The translations under genes and the position numbers were made by a program. A stretch of 64,000 bases of DNA from an uncultured Ruminococcus sp. (GTDB taxonomy: Bacteria > Bacillota > Clostridia > Oscillospirales > Acutalibacteraceae), in the NCBI GenBank assembly GCA_902762615.1, contig CACWOX010000012.1, positions 1 through 64,000 of the forward strand, in the 5' to 3' direction. Positions 26,843 through 35,910 of this stretch are shown one piece after another; positions within the stretch are counted from its first letter, which is position 1; each line of letters starts with the position of its first letter. The notes under the pieces are model-generated. The model was not told the DNA's origin and made no database searches. It saw only the letters and a program-made list of their open reading frames with translations.

Positions 26843-27265
26843 TTACTTCTTGCCTGCCTTCGGGCGCTTTGCGCCGTACTTGGAACGAGCCTGCATTCTC
26901 TTGGCAACGCCCTGTGCGTCCAAAGTACCTCTGATGATGTGGTAACGCACACCAGGAAGGTCCTTAACACGACCGCCGCGGATCAGAACAACGCTGTGCT
27001 CCTGAAGGTTGTGACCTTCACCGGGAATGTAAGCTGTGACCTCGATGCCGTTGGAAAGACGGACTCTGGCGATCTTACGCAGAGCAGAGTTAGGCTTCTT
27101 AGGGGTAGCTGTCTTGACAGAAGTGCAGACACCGCGCTTCTGGGGAGAATTCTGATCAGTCATCACTCTCTTCTTGGTGTTCAGACCCTTCAAAAGAGCA
27201 GGAGCCTTCGCCTTTTTCTCAACGTCCTGACGTCCTTTTCTTACGAGCTGGTTAAATGTTGGCAT
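26843..27265 (-). CDS. rpsL: 30S ribosomal protein S12
   Basis: 140 residues from an ATG preceded by GAGGTGAATT; the frame extends nine bases further but without a better site. [12 protein letters not shown] start, [11 protein letters not shown] with the Lys linked to streptomycin response, GHNLQEHS and PGVRYH.. all match. There is a Lys/Ala insertion near residue 20 ([12 protein letters not shown]), usual in Firmicutes. First gene of the str operon, behind a strong promoter and long leader. Confidence 0.97.
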   Translation of the reverse strand: MPTFNQLVRKGRQDVEKKAKAPALLKGLNTKKRVMTDQNSPQKRGVCTSVKTATPKKPNSALRKIARVRLSNGIEVTAYIPGEGHNLQEHSVVLIRGGRVKDLPGVRYHIIRGTLDAQGVAKRMQARSKYGAKRPKAGKK

Positions 27266-27455
27266 TAAATTCACCTCGATACGTATAGAATAAATTTTTT
27301 AATATATGTCAGGGCGCAAACACGCCGGGACATCAGAATAACGAATGTGCCGGAAATAAAGTAATTCGGCACAAAAAAGCGCCGTGCAAAACGTCAAAAA
27401 TATGGCTTTTGACGAATTCAAAATAAATTTACATTTGTGCACGTCACGTTTTTTC
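27266..27455 (-). promoter_or_regulatory. Leader of the str operon
   Basis: About 180 bases separate the promoter from rpsL. On the minus strand three hairpins can be drawn: GTCAAAA/TTTTGAC, GCACGGC with GTGCC, and a CCGGCG..CGCC one, followed by an A/T-rich stretch before the ribosome binding site. A leader of this size can act in autoregulation by a ribosomal protein, but I do not recognise a named motif. Confidence 0.45.
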
Positions 27456-27485
27456 AGTATAGCACAAACACATGCCTTTTGTCAA
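27456..27485 (-). promoter_or_regulatory. Promoter of the str operon
   Basis: On the minus strand TTGACA (27485-27480) and TATACT (27461-27456) with an 18-base spacer. It is the only near-consensus site upstream of rpsL. Confidence 0.82.
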
Positions 27486-27523
27486 GTCCTCTGATGAATT
27501 TTTTCGGGATCGCGCGACAAACC

Positions 27524-27563
27524 AAAAAGCAGAAGGAAGCGCCTGAAAAGCAAATCCTTCTGC
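27524..27563 (-). terminator. Terminator of the TraX-like gene
   Basis: GCAGAAGGA and TCCTTCTGC pair around a 17-base loop on the minus strand and are followed by TTTTTGG. It lies about 30 bases after the stop codon at 27593, just upstream of the str promoter, and insulates it. Confidence 0.75.
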
Positions 27564-27592
27564 CTGCGCATTGTTTGATCACACCTGCATCA

Positions 27593-28396
27593 TCATCTGA
27601 ATATCAGCGCAACATTTCCGTGCAGAACGATTCTGATGATTCCGATCACGACAAGGTGCGCCGGATAGTAGATGTAGAATCCCCATTTTGCCAGCGGTGA
27701 CGGCTTTGTGACCGCAAGTTGTCCTCCTTCTGTGCCTTCCGCCGGCTTTGCAGGCTTCCTTCCGCCGCGTTCGCCGTTGTAGAGCGCGATGATCGGAAGG
27801 GTGAGGAATGTAAACATTTGCAGCACGCCGTAGAGCTTATCGAGGAAAATAAAGTAGACAACGGCATAAATAAATGTCCAGAACACAATGTCAAACGCCT
27901 GTTTTTTCTTGTTGCCACGGTGCATATAGAGACAGAACGGACACATCACCGCGATGCTGGACCAGTCGGACGGGAATCCCACAGCGCTCAGAAGGGTGAC
28001 TGTGGGAATCTTCAGGAAGCCGGGGTATTTTTCGCTGCGTGCAACCGCAATGGCGACGACTGCCCACGCCAATGACCACAGAACGCTTGTCTGATTGAAG
28101 ATGCTGCCGTTGGAGAAAGGAACAAAGGGAATGCCGAAGGCAAAATTGTAGGCAAAATGGGAAATAATCGCGAAGAGAAAGAGTCTGCCCGCGTACTTCC
28201 GGATGTTGCGGGTGTAATGACAGCCCTCGGCGATGAAGAACCACATTAATGGCGCGGTCAGTCTGCCGATGATGTGCAGCGCGACGACGTACCATGTCGG
28301 GTCAGTGCCGGGGAAAATTGCCCATGTCACATGGTCGATGGTCATGGCAATAATGGCGATGAGTTTGATCTGGCTTGCGTTTAATCCTTTTTTCAT
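27593..28396 (-). CDS. TraX family membrane protein
   Basis: 267 residues from an ATG with GGGAGG. The N-terminus LNASQIKLIAIIAMTIDH with its Asp-His pair, the RLTAPLMWFFIAEGCHYTRN segment and about eight hydrophobic segments match the TraX family. TraX of F plasmids N-acetylates pilin; chromosomal members in Firmicutes have no proven role and may acylate surface molecules. It is monocistronic and divergent from the CapA-TIR pair. Confidence 0.85.
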   Translation of the reverse strand: MKKGLNASQIKLIAIIAMTIDHVTWAIFPGTDPTWYVVALHIIGRLTAPLMWFFIAEGCHYTRNIRKYAGRLFLFAIISHFAYNFAFGIPFVPFSNGSIFNQTSVLWSLAWAVVAIAVARSEKYPGFLKIPTVTLLSAVGFPSDWSSIAVMCPFCLYMHRGNKKKQAFDIVFWTFIYAVVYFIFLDKLYGVLQMFTFLTLPIIALYNGERGGRKPAKPAEGTEGGQLAVTKPSPLAKWGFYIYYPAHLVVIGIIRIVLHGNVALIFR

Positions 28397-28603
28397 GATA
28401 TTTGCCTCCCTGACAATGCCTTGATTATGCATTATCTCTTTGATGATAACAGTCTATCACATCAGAAAAAGAAAAACAACAGCTTATCGGTGACGTGCAT
28501 TTTATTGAGGGTGAAATGCATGGATCATTTCTCTTTGCCTGAATTGAATCCGTGAAATGCCGGAGGGCATGTAATACGGTTTTGTAAATTTGCAAAAACA
28601 AAG

Positions 28604-28632
28604 TTGAAATGTGTATGCTGTTATGCTAAAAT
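28604..28632 (+). promoter_or_regulatory. Promoter of the capA-TIR pair
   Basis: TTGAAA and TAAAAT with a 17-base spacer; the -10 box ends 21 bases before the chosen ATG at 28654, so the leader is very short. Confidence 0.65.
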
Positions 28633-28653
28633 TAAATGCGGGGAGATGATATA

Positions 28654-29988
28654 ATGTCAGGCAAAACAAATACCGCGGTGGTTGCAGCGCGTGTGATGGC
28701 AGCTGCCGCGATCGGTGTGCTGATGGCGGTGAATTTTTTTATTTCATACCGCAACCGGGCAGCCCTTGCCTCTGATCATGGCACGAATCGGAATATTGCC
28801 GCGGACGTTTCGTCAAGCGATCGGGACACAACAGCTCCTGAAAAAATACATGAGGTCGCGCGGGCTAAAATATCGGTGACAGGCGACGTCATAATCCACA
28901 ATGCCCTGCTGGATACAGCAAAGGTGTCAAAGGACACATACAATTTCGATTACATTTATAAATATCTGAGGAGCTATGCCGCCTCGTCGGATTATGCCGT
29001 TACCAACCTCGAAACCACTCTCGGCGGCGCCAATTACACCGGATATCCTGTTTTCAACACGCCGGACAGCCTTGTGGATTCCATCACGGGCGCGGGGTTT
29101 GATATGCTGCTTACTGCCAACAATCACGCCAACGACACGGGATATAAAGGCATGTACAGAACTGCCAAGGTGCTGAATGAAAAAAAGGTGGATTTTATAG
29201 GCACCGTTCAGAACGAAACGGACAAGCGCTATCTGGTAAAAGAAGTCAACGGCATAAAGCTGGGCATGATATGCTATACATACGAGGGCAGAGCGCGTTC
29301 CAATGGCATGAAATATCTCAACGGAATGATCAATAAAAAATCCGCTGCCATCATCAATACATTTAATGTGCGCAATCTCGATGAATTCTATACCGAACTG
29401 GGTGAGCGCATGGCTGCGATGAAGGCGGAAGGCGCTCAGGCGATAATGGTTTATCTGCACTGGGGCGAGGAATATGAGCTGGAGCCGAATGACGGTCAGA
29501 AGAAAATCGCGCAGAAGCTCTGTGACATGGGGGTAGATGTGATCGTTGGCGGACATCCCCATGTAGTGCAGCCCATGCAGCTGCTCACAAGCGGCGCCGA
29601 CGCTGCTCACAAGACGGTATGCATCTATTCGATCGGCAATTCGGTCTCCAACCAGCGCAAGAACTATATGCAGCTGAAAACAGGTCACACGGAGGACGGG
29701 GTATTCATCAGCTTTACTTTTACCCAATACAGCGACGGAAGGGTAATCGTCTCCGATGTGGACGTTATGCCTACATGGGTTAATATGTATTACTCCAAAA
29801 GCAAGAGGGTCTTTGAAATCATTCCCCTTGACAAAACGGTGAGCGACTGGAAAGAGGCGTTCTCTCTCGATGAAGCCGGCGAAAAGGACGCAAATGCCTC
29901 TTACAAGCGCACCATGAAGATTGTCGGAGAGGGTCTGGAAGCGTCGCAGGAATACTGCCGCCATTCAGCCGATGCCATAGTAAAATAA
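28654..29988 (+). CDS. CapA-family metallophosphoesterase-like protein
   Basis: 444 residues from an ATG preceded by GGGGAGATG. An N-terminal anchor (residues 10-30) is followed by the CapA/PgsA domain: KISVTGDVIIHN, VTNLETTLGG, TANNHANDTG, VYLHWGEEYEL and VGGHPHVVQPMQ, the Asp, Asn-His, Trp-Gly-Glu and Gly-His residues of the calcineurin-like metal site. CapA proteins are linked to poly-gamma-glutamate capsule synthesis, yet no capB or capC is near. The domain should be outside the membrane. The TIR gene starts 21 bases later and is likely cotranscribed. Confidence 0.88.
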   Translation: MSGKTNTAVVAARVMAAAAIGVLMAVNFFISYRNRAALASDHGTNRNIAADVSSSDRDTTAPEKIHEVARAKISVTGDVIIHNALLDTAKVSKDTYNFDYIYKYLRSYAASSDYAVTNLETTLGGANYTGYPVFNTPDSLVDSITGAGFDMLLTANNHANDTGYKGMYRTAKVLNEKKVDFIGTVQNETDKRYLVKEVNGIKLGMICYTYEGRARSNGMKYLNGMINKKSAAIINTFNVRNLDEFYTELGERMAAMKAEGAQAIMVYLHWGEEYELEPNDGQKKIAQKLCDMGVDVIVGGHPHVVQPMQLLTSGADAAHKTVCIYSIGNSVSNQRKNYMQLKTGHTEDGVFISFTFTQYSDGRVIVSDVDVMPTWVNMYYSKSKRVFEIIPLDKTVSDWKEAFSLDEAGEKDANASYKRTMKIVGEGLEASQEYCRHSADAIVK

Positions 29989-30009
29989 TAAAAAAAGGAG
30001 CGATCAGCC

Positions 30010-31617
30010 ATGTCCAATAGCTTTTACAGGGTTTATATCGCCTGTATGACAAAGGATGCAACCGGAACTCTTACAAGGGATTACATGCTTGCCAAGCAGC
30101 TTTACAGGAAGCTGGAGCAGAAGGGCATACACACCTTTCTCATGGGAAAATGCAATCCCAATGACAGGACAGAAGCGATAAATACCGCTGATATTCTCAT
30201 TGTTGCCGGAACATCCGCTGAGGTCCTTCTATCCGACTCTGTGCGGAAGGATTACGAGGATTTCATAGCAGACGTCGAGCTGTCGGGAAAGAGCCGCTGG
30301 CGCGTATTCAATTACCTGCGCGGCATAAGACCGGACGATCTGCCCGATTATCTGAGGGGACACAGGTCGTATGATTATTTCAATTCAGACGATCTTGTGA
30401 AAAAAATTGAAAAGGTTCTGAATGCCGAGAAACCGAAAAACTGCGTATCCGATCAAGACGACGGCTGTAAAGATGCGCCCTTCGGAGAATGTCCCGAATT
30501 CCTGCCCGATTGCGCAGAATCCGTGAGAGAATACGAAGATGACAACGATCACGATGATCTTCCGGCTCACGGAAGCGTCAGAGCGCGCAGAGCGCCGCAA
30601 GCTCCTGCCGACGAGCTTCGCGTTGAAGAGGATAATTCCGGTGAAGAGGCGGCGGAACCATCCGAACCGGAATCGAAGCAGCCCGCGCCCTTTCTGCCGA
30701 TGTCGGTGCCGGAGGAAAAGCCGGTAAAAGTCAAGCCAGCCAAAATCAATAAGGTGGATTTCTCGGTGGTGGCGCCCGACGAGGTGAAGCAGGGAAAAAG
30801 CTCGGTCATCGACCTGCTGATGTACACCCGCAGCCAGCGAGCCATTGTCAATCGCACGATCAATCAGGCTAAGGAGAAATCCTCCGAAGCTGCCCGCAGT
30901 TCGGGCAGCGTTTCGGTCAGGCAGGGCAGCCGTGTGACGGCACTGCTTTTCTCGGACGATATAGAAATAACCGACAGCGAAAGGACTATGATCTGGAACG
31001 GTGACGCGCTGGACTTCAAATTCCGCGTCGCGCTGCCGGAGGATTATTCCAAAAAGCAGATTGACTTCGGGTGCAGCGTGCAGTTTGACGGCATAGAGAT
31101 AACGCGCCTCTATTTTACCGTTCCGGTCGGTTCAAAGAAAAAGGTCGCTGTTCGTTTCACGCGCAAGGACTGCCGCAGGGCGTTTGTGTCCTATTCGCAC
31201 AAGGACAGACTTCGCGTCGCGGAGCAGCTGTTAGCCATTCAGGAGGTCGCGCCGAAGCTGCGCTTCTGGATGGACAACCGCAGTATGACAGCCGGAGACA
31301 TGTGGAGAAACGCCATTGCTTCCGCCATCAGGAATGCCGACGTGTTTCTGCTCTTCTGGTCGGTCAGCGCGAAGGCGTCCTCCGAGGTGCGCAAGGAGTG
31401 GGAATACGCCCTTCAATTAGAGCAGAGCACAAAGCGCAGAAGGAAAAACGGTTCGCGCTTCATCTCTCCTGTGCCGCTGGACAATCCGGCAGACTACCCT
31501 CCGCCGGAGGAACTGGGCGACCTGCATTTTGGCGATCCGTCCTTCGACAGTGATATTGAAAATATCGAAAAGGTCAGGGTATGGGCGGTCAAGGGCAGGA
31601 ATATCAAATTCTTATGA
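30010..31617 (+). CDS. Protein with two TIR domains
   Basis: 535 residues with AAGGAG before the ATG. Residues 5-135 are a TIR-like domain (YRVYIACMTKD, TADILIVAGTS, VRKDYEDFI, FNYLRGIRPDDLP). Residues 150-240 are an acidic, Pro-rich linker. Residues 245-375 look beta-rich (VVAPDEVKQGKSSVIDLLMY, VTALLFSDDIEI, MIWNGDALDFKFRV), a sandwich-like domain seen before TIR domains. From about residue 390 comes a second TIR domain: AFVSYSHKD, FWMDNRSMTAGD, VFLLFWS and SSEVRKEWEYAL, where Glu fits the NAD-cleaving residue. No membrane segment. Downstream partner of CapA. A role in defence or NAD signalling is inference. Confidence 0.82.
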   Translation: MSNSFYRVYIACMTKDATGTLTRDYMLAKQLYRKLEQKGIHTFLMGKCNPNDRTEAINTADILIVAGTSAEVLLSDSVRKDYEDFIADVELSGKSRWRVFNYLRGIRPDDLPDYLRGHRSYDYFNSDDLVKKIEKVLNAEKPKNCVSDQDDGCKDAPFGECPEFLPDCAESVREYEDDNDHDDLPAHGSVRARRAPQAPADELRVEEDNSGEEAAEPSEPESKQPAPFLPMSVPEEKPVKVKPAKINKVDFSVVAPDEVKQGKSSVIDLLMYTRSQRAIVNRTINQAKEKSSEAARSSGSVSVRQGSRVTALLFSDDIEITDSERTMIWNGDALDFKFRVALPEDYSKKQIDFGCSVQFDGIEITRLYFTVPVGSKKKVAVRFTRKDCRRAFVSYSHKDRLRVAEQLLAIQEVAPKLRFWMDNRSMTAGDMWRNAIASAIRNADVFLLFWSVSAKASSEVRKEWEYALQLEQSTKRRRKNGSRFISPVPLDNPADYPPPEELGDLHFGDPSFDSDIENIEKVRVWAVKGRNIKFL

Positions 31618-31658
31618 TTTTTTCCCAATCGTTTATTATAAAAATAATAAAATAAATC

Positions 31659-31699
31659 AAAAAACTGCATTCACCCTTGCGAGCGAGTGCAGTTTTTTC
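31659..31699. terminator. Bidirectional terminator
   Basis: AAAACTGCA and TGCAGTTTT pair around an 18-base loop, with A-run before and T-run after, between the convergent TIR and lipoprotein genes. Confidence 0.8.
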
Positions 31700-31720
31700 T
31701 GTGGCGGTTAATATCGAAAA

Positions 31721-32320
31721 TCAGAAGTTGATGGCGGCTGATACGCTGAAGAATTCCACCTTGCCGTCCGGCATGTAAAAGAGGAGACTCGGCGTGTCGG
31801 GAAGCGCTTCGCCGTCGTAATATCGGAAGAACCCGTCGCCTTCGTCAGTGTACTTGTCGCCATATGCCTTAAATACAGCTTCCTTTGAGCTGCCGACGAT
31901 AATCCCCATGTCGGTGGTCACCTCGTTTGTGTAGCAGTCGATGTCGCAGATGTAGTCGGCGTCGGGTTTGAGCGGAACGGTGTGTACCCGGAGAACGTCG
32001 GCATAGCGTGCGGTGTCGGTATAATCGCCGTCGCTCACTGCTCCGAAGCTGCCTGAGCCGAAATAATATTCATAGGTGTATTCGTCGCCGTTCTGACTGT
32101 AATGACAGCTCGTCTGAGAAATGGTATTGGCGGGAGTGCCTAAAGCCTTGAGCAGCTTCTGGGCCTTTTCGCCCACCTTGTAGGTGTTTCCTTTATAAAC
32201 AATGCAGAGCGAGTCGGAGGAAAATCCTTCGGCAGACTTGCCGCTGCATGAAGCAAACGAAATTGCCATGAACGACGTGATTACGAGCACCGTCAACTGT
32301 CGAATTATTTTTTTGTTCAT
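31721..32320 (-). CDS. Lipoprotein of unknown function
   Basis: 199 residues from an ATG with AAAGGAAGG; an in-frame extension upstream is Cys-rich and unlike a signal sequence. The signal peptide IRQLTVLVITSFMAISFASC ends in a lipobox Cys near residue 22. The mature domain includes YKVGEKAQKLLKALG and DYICDIDCYTNEV, a pattern of small Clostridia lipoproteins with BLIP-like or repeat folds, but I cannot name it. It is monocistronic. Confidence 0.72.
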   Translation of the reverse strand: MNKKIIRQLTVLVITSFMAISFASCSGKSAEGFSSDSLCIVYKGNTYKVGEKAQKLLKALGTPANTISQTSCHYSQNGDEYTYEYYFGSGSFGAVSDGDYTDTARYADVLRVHTVPLKPDADYICDIDCYTNEVTTDMGIIVGSSKEAVFKAYGDKYTDEGDGFFRYYDGEALPDTPSLLFYMPDGKVEFFSVSAAINF

Positions 32321-32520
32321 TGAAAAACCTTCCTTTAAAAATGCCTTACAATCACAAAAACACAGACTTAACATGTTTATTAATTATATCATCTGAGGAT
32401 TATATTGTCAACAAAATAATTTTACGCATAATTTATCACCAAAGGCAAACAATAACAACGCATACCTTTTGAAGGCAGCACAAATGATTCAGACATCAAA
32501 GGCAAAAGGAGTTATGATAT

Positions 32521-33060
32521 ATGAAAGCGACAGGCATTGTAAGAAGGATAGACGATCTGGGACGAGTGGTGATTCCCAAAGAGATTCGCCGCACCATGCG
32601 CATCAGGGAAGGCGAATCGCTGGAAATTTACACCGACGCCGGCGGAGAGGTGATATTTAAGAAGTATTCGCCCATAGGGGAGCTTGACCCGTGTTCGGCG
32701 CAGTACGCCGAGATTCTTTCGCGCTCAACGGGATTTCCGGCACTGATATGTGACCGCGACCATGTGGTAGCCGCTTCCGGCGTGCCGAAGAGGGAATATT
32801 TGGACCGACGCATTACACCCGAGCTGGAGAGCTGTATGGATTCCAGAACGCCATATACGGCAGGTTCGTCAGGTGAAAGAATATTTCCCGTGGAGGGAGC
32901 CGGACTTGCGGCAGCCTGTGTATTTCCCATCATATCGGCGGGTGATCTCAACGGTGCGGTTGTGCTGATGCAGAAGGAGGACGGCAGTCTTCCCGACGAA
33001 ATGCAGATAAAGCCTGCTGAGGTTGCCGCCGGATTCCTGGGAAGTCAGATAGAACAGTAA
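32521..33060 (+). CDS. spoVT: Stage V sporulation protein T-like regulator
   Basis: 179 residues. Residues 1-50 are an AbrB/SpoVT swapped-hairpin DNA-binding domain (KATGIVRRIDDLGRVVIPKEIRRT.. and EIYTD). Residues 55-178 form the GAF-like C-terminal domain of SpoVT, ending SQIEQ. SpoVT tunes sigma-G-dependent forespore genes in Bacillus; its presence implies sporulation ability. The start is preceded by AAAAGGAG. It has a strong terminator and sits alone. Confidence 0.92.
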   Translation: MKATGIVRRIDDLGRVVIPKEIRRTMRIREGESLEIYTDAGGEVIFKKYSPIGELDPCSAQYAEILSRSTGFPALICDRDHVVAASGVPKREYLDRRITPELESCMDSRTPYTAGSSGERIFPVEGAGLAAACVFPIISAGDLNGAVVLMQKEDGSLPDEMQIKPAEVAAGFLGSQIEQ

Positions 33061-33103
33061 CTATTTGAGAATAAGCTTGCGTAAGACAACACATAATCAT
33101 CGC

Positions 33104-33154
33104 AAAATCTGCGGCATAACGGATTTTTTCCCGCTTTTATGCCGTAGATTTTTT
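33104..33154 (+). terminator. Terminator of spoVT
   Basis: AAATCTGCGGCATAA and TTATGCCGTAGATT pair with one mismatch around a 17-base loop, then TTTTTT. The rest of the 367-base gap up to 33427 holds the promoter at 33326 and no open frame I would support. Confidence 0.85.
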
Positions 33155-33325
33155 CTTGTGAAATTTGTGATTTTTGCTAATGCATAAAAAATGCAGGTCA
33201 AATAATCCCCGGACGTTGGTCACATTGACAAGGAATTTGATAGGTTTTGTTCCCAAAGCCCGCCAAAAGGCATTATTGCTAAATTATGAACGAAAATATT
33301 AGCTATATTCATGATTCGTTTTTAC

Positions 33326-33354
33326 TTGCATTTTAAAATGAATTAGTATAGAAT
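33326..33354 (+). promoter_or_regulatory. Promoter of the pseudouridine synthase gene
   Basis: TTGCAT and TAGAAT with a 17-base spacer, 73 bases before the GTG start. Confidence 0.65.
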
Positions 33355-33427
33355 TATGGGGTAATTTAGAGATATGTCATGGTTTTGCCGGATCGTCGCG
33401 GCATAGAATATGCCGAGGTGATAGCAG

Positions 33428-34138
33428 GTGGAAAGACTTGATAAGATTCTGGCTTCGCAGGGGGCTGGCACTCGCAGCGAGGTGCGTAAAATGATTTGGG
33501 CTGGCAGAGTAACCGTTGACGGTGAGATCTGCCGCAGCATTGACCGCAGGCTTGAACCCTCTGAGCACGAGATCGCCGTGGGCGGCGTTCCGCTGTGCTA
33601 CAGGAAGTACCTCTACATTATGATGAATAAGCCCGAAGGAGCTGTTTCCGCATCCAATGATTCCCATGTGCAGACGGTAGTTGATCTGCTTCCCCCGTCG
33701 CTTCGCCGCAAAGGTCTCTTTCCCGTCGGTCGTCTTGACAAGGACACCACGGGGCTGCTCATCATCACCGATGACGGAGCCTTTGCACACTCGGTAACCT
33801 CGCCCGGCAAAAAGGTATTCAAGACCTACAGAGCTACCCTTGACGGCGCTCTTGACGAGGCGGATATGCGTTATCTGAGTGAGGGCGCTGTGATTGACGG
33901 CGGAGAACAATGTCTGCCGGCGCAGGTAGCGGTGTTGGACGGAGAAAATTTTGTCTATGAGATAAAGATCCGCGAGGGCAAATATCATCAGATCAAGCGC
34001 ATGGCGCAGTCGGTCGGACGCAGGGTAGTCGCTCTGGAACGCACCGCGGTAGGCGCTCTTACTCTCGATCCTGCATTGGACAGAGGTGAGGCGAGAGAGC
34101 TGACCGAGCGGGAAAGGACACTGCCGCTTACCAACTGA
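33428..34138 (+). CDS. Pseudouridine synthase (RsuA family)
   Basis: 236 residues from a GTG start preceded by GAGGTGATAG. An S4 RNA-binding domain (MERLDKILASQGAGTRSEVRK, residues 1-60) is followed by the RsuA/RluE catalytic core, with the active Asp in GRLDKDTTGLLIITDDG near residue 105. RsuA-type enzymes convert U516 of 16S rRNA or similar sites. The family assignment is sure, the target site is not. Confidence 0.92.
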   Translation: MERLDKILASQGAGTRSEVRKMIWAGRVTVDGEICRSIDRRLEPSEHEIAVGGVPLCYRKYLYIMMNKPEGAVSASNDSHVQTVVDLLPPSLRRKGLFPVGRLDKDTTGLLIITDDGAFAHSVTSPGKKVFKTYRATLDGALDEADMRYLSEGAVIDGGEQCLPAQVAVLDGENFVYEIKIREGKYHQIKRMAQSVGRRVVALERTAVGALTLDPALDRGEARELTERERTLPLTN

Positions 34139-34371
34139 GCCTGCTTACATTGCAGCATACAGAACAATGACAGTACCGGATTACTTTTGTTTTTGGAATT
34201 CAGAGGGATTATTGAGACTAAAAAATTGGAAAAATTAATAGGATTTCCTACTAAGCCGCGAAATGCGCGGGTTCTGAAAATTGCTTAAAACGAACGTAAT
34301 AATTTGTTGCTAAGAGCGATAAATTCGGCAGACTTTCTAAATTAGAATTTTAACATTGTTGAGTTCGTCAA

Positions 34372-34400
34372 TTGAATTTGGCGAATAATTCTGTTAAAAT
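34372..34400 (+). promoter_or_regulatory. Promoter of the ABC ATPase gene
   Basis: TTGAAT and TAAAAT with a 17-base spacer, 82 bases before the ATG. The region 34139-34371 is A/T-rich; it contains a CCGCGAAATGCGCGG hairpin at 34256-34270 and no open frame I would support. Confidence 0.65.
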
Positions 34401-34482
34401 TATTACAGTTAATATTGGTTGTGCTTTGTATTTCTTGCGGGCAAATCATATTACATCTTTAAAAATTTGGAGGTATTTTCAA

Positions 34483-35595
34483 ATGGCAAGCTTATCTTTG
34501 AGACACGTTTACAAGAAGTATCCCGGCAATGTTGTTGCTGTTAAGGATTTCAATCTTGAAATCGAGGATAAAGAGTTCATCATCTTCGTCGGCCCTTCCG
34601 GATGCGGTAAGTCCACCACTCTGCGTATGATCGCAGGTCTTGAGGACATCAGCGAAGGCGAGCTCTACATCGGCGACACACTCGCAAACGACGTTCCCCC
34701 GAAAGACAGAGACATCGCAATGGTGTTCCAGAGCTACGCTCTGTATCCCCACATGTCCGTCCGTGAGAACATGGCATTCGGTCTGAAGCTCAGAAAGTAT
34801 CCTAAGGCAGAGATCAACCGCCGCGTTGAAGAAGCTGCTCAGATTCTCGACATTAGCCATCTGCTCGACAGAAAGCCGAAGGCTCTCTCCGGCGGTCAGC
34901 GTCAGCGTGTTGCTATGGGTCGTGCTATCGTTCGTGAGCCTAAGGTCTTCCTTCTTGACGAGCCTCTTTCCAACCTTGATGCTAAGCTCCGTGCACAGAT
35001 GCGTACTGAGATTTCCAAGCTCCATCTGAGACTGGGCACCACATTCATTTATGTTACACATGACCAGACAGAGGCTATGACTCTGGGCGATAAGATCGTC
35101 GTTATGAAGGACGGTATTATCCAGCAGGTCAATACTCCTCAGTTCCTGTATGATAAGCCCTGCAACATGTTCGTTGCCGGCTTCATTGGCTCTCCTCAAA
35201 TGAACTTCATCGACGTCAAGCTCGAGAAGAGAGGCGACCATGTTTACGCTCTGTTCGGCAACTATGCCATCAAGCTCCCGATCTCCAAGAACAGCAAGGG
35301 TCAGCTTGAGGATTACATCGGCAAGGAAGTCGTTCTCGGCGTTCGTCCTGAGCACGTACACGACGAGCCTGAATACATCGAGAGATATGTTGACAGCTGC
35401 ATCGAGGCAGACGTTGAAGTTACCGAATTGATGGGTAACGAGACATTCCTGTACCTCAACGCCCTCGGCTCCAGCGTAACTGCCCGTGTTGCTCCTACAT
35501 CCAAGACCAAGGCTGGCGATCACGTTAAGGTTGCTCTGGTTAACAGCAAGATTCACATCTTCGACAAGGAGACCGAGCTTGCTATTGTCAACTGA
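34483..35595 (+). CDS. Sugar ABC transporter ATP-binding protein (MsmX/UgpC type)
   Basis: 370 residues from an ATG with TTTGGAGGT. Complete ABC motifs: GPSGCGKST (Walker A), [11 protein letters not shown] (Q-loop), [14 protein letters not shown] (signature), [15 protein letters not shown] (Walker B), [10 protein letters not shown] (H-loop), then a regulatory OB domain (VLGVRPEHV). MsmX-type ATPases energise several carbohydrate importers whose permease genes lie elsewhere, which fits its isolated position. Its codon choice (many GCT, CGT, CTC) is biased like that of tuf, so it is likely highly expressed. Confidence 0.9.
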   Translation: MASLSLRHVYKKYPGNVVAVKDFNLEIEDKEFIIFVGPSGCGKSTTLRMIAGLEDISEGELYIGDTLANDVPPKDRDIAMVFQSYALYPHMSVRENMAFGLKLRKYPKAEINRRVEEAAQILDISHLLDRKPKALSGGQRQRVAMGRAIVREPKVFLLDEPLSNLDAKLRAQMRTEISKLHLRLGTTFIYVTHDQTEAMTLGDKIVVMKDGIIQQVNTPQFLYDKPCNMFVAGFIGSPQMNFIDVKLEKRGDHVYALFGNYAIKLPISKNSKGQLEDYIGKEVVLGVRPEHVHDEPEYIERYVDSCIEADVEVTELMGNETFLYLNALGSSVTARVAPTSKTKAGDHVKVALVNSKIHIFDKETELAIVN

Positions 35596-35656
35596 TAAGT
35601 TGACGTGGTTAACCTGATAGGTTGATGGCTTTAGTTTGATGAATTGAATTTTTGGT

Positions 35657-35702
35657 CGGCGCACAGTTTTATTCCGGTAAAATTGTGCGCCGGCTTTTTG
35701 TT
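35657..35702 (+). terminator. Terminator of the ABC ATPase gene
   Basis: GGCGCACAGTTTTA and TAAAATTGTGCGCC pair around a short loop, then GGCTTTTTG. The 315-base gap to 35910 otherwise holds only the promoter at 35797. Confidence 0.85.
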
Positions 35703-35796
35703 TTTCTATGTCATAAAATATTTTTAGTCGATTTGCACACATAGATGACATAATTTGTTGAAAAACTAAGAATTTTTAAAACTTTAAATAAAACAC

Positions 35797-35825
35797 TTGA
35801 ATTATTCTATACTTTTGTGTAAAAT
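35797..35825 (+). promoter_or_regulatory. Promoter of the CdaR-family gene
   Basis: TTGAAT and TAAAAT with a 17-base spacer, 85 bases before the ATG. Confidence 0.7.
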
Positions 35826-35910
35826 GTATATGTAGTAAAAGTTTTTGGCGGAATGTATATTTTGACCAATTTTTATTTCATAAACAATTCAGGAAGTGAG
35901 GAGTTTTAAA

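Noticed and set aside
28654-29988. Poly-gamma-glutamate capsule operon
   Set aside because: CapA-type gene alone; no ligase (capB) or capC gene in the neighbourhood.
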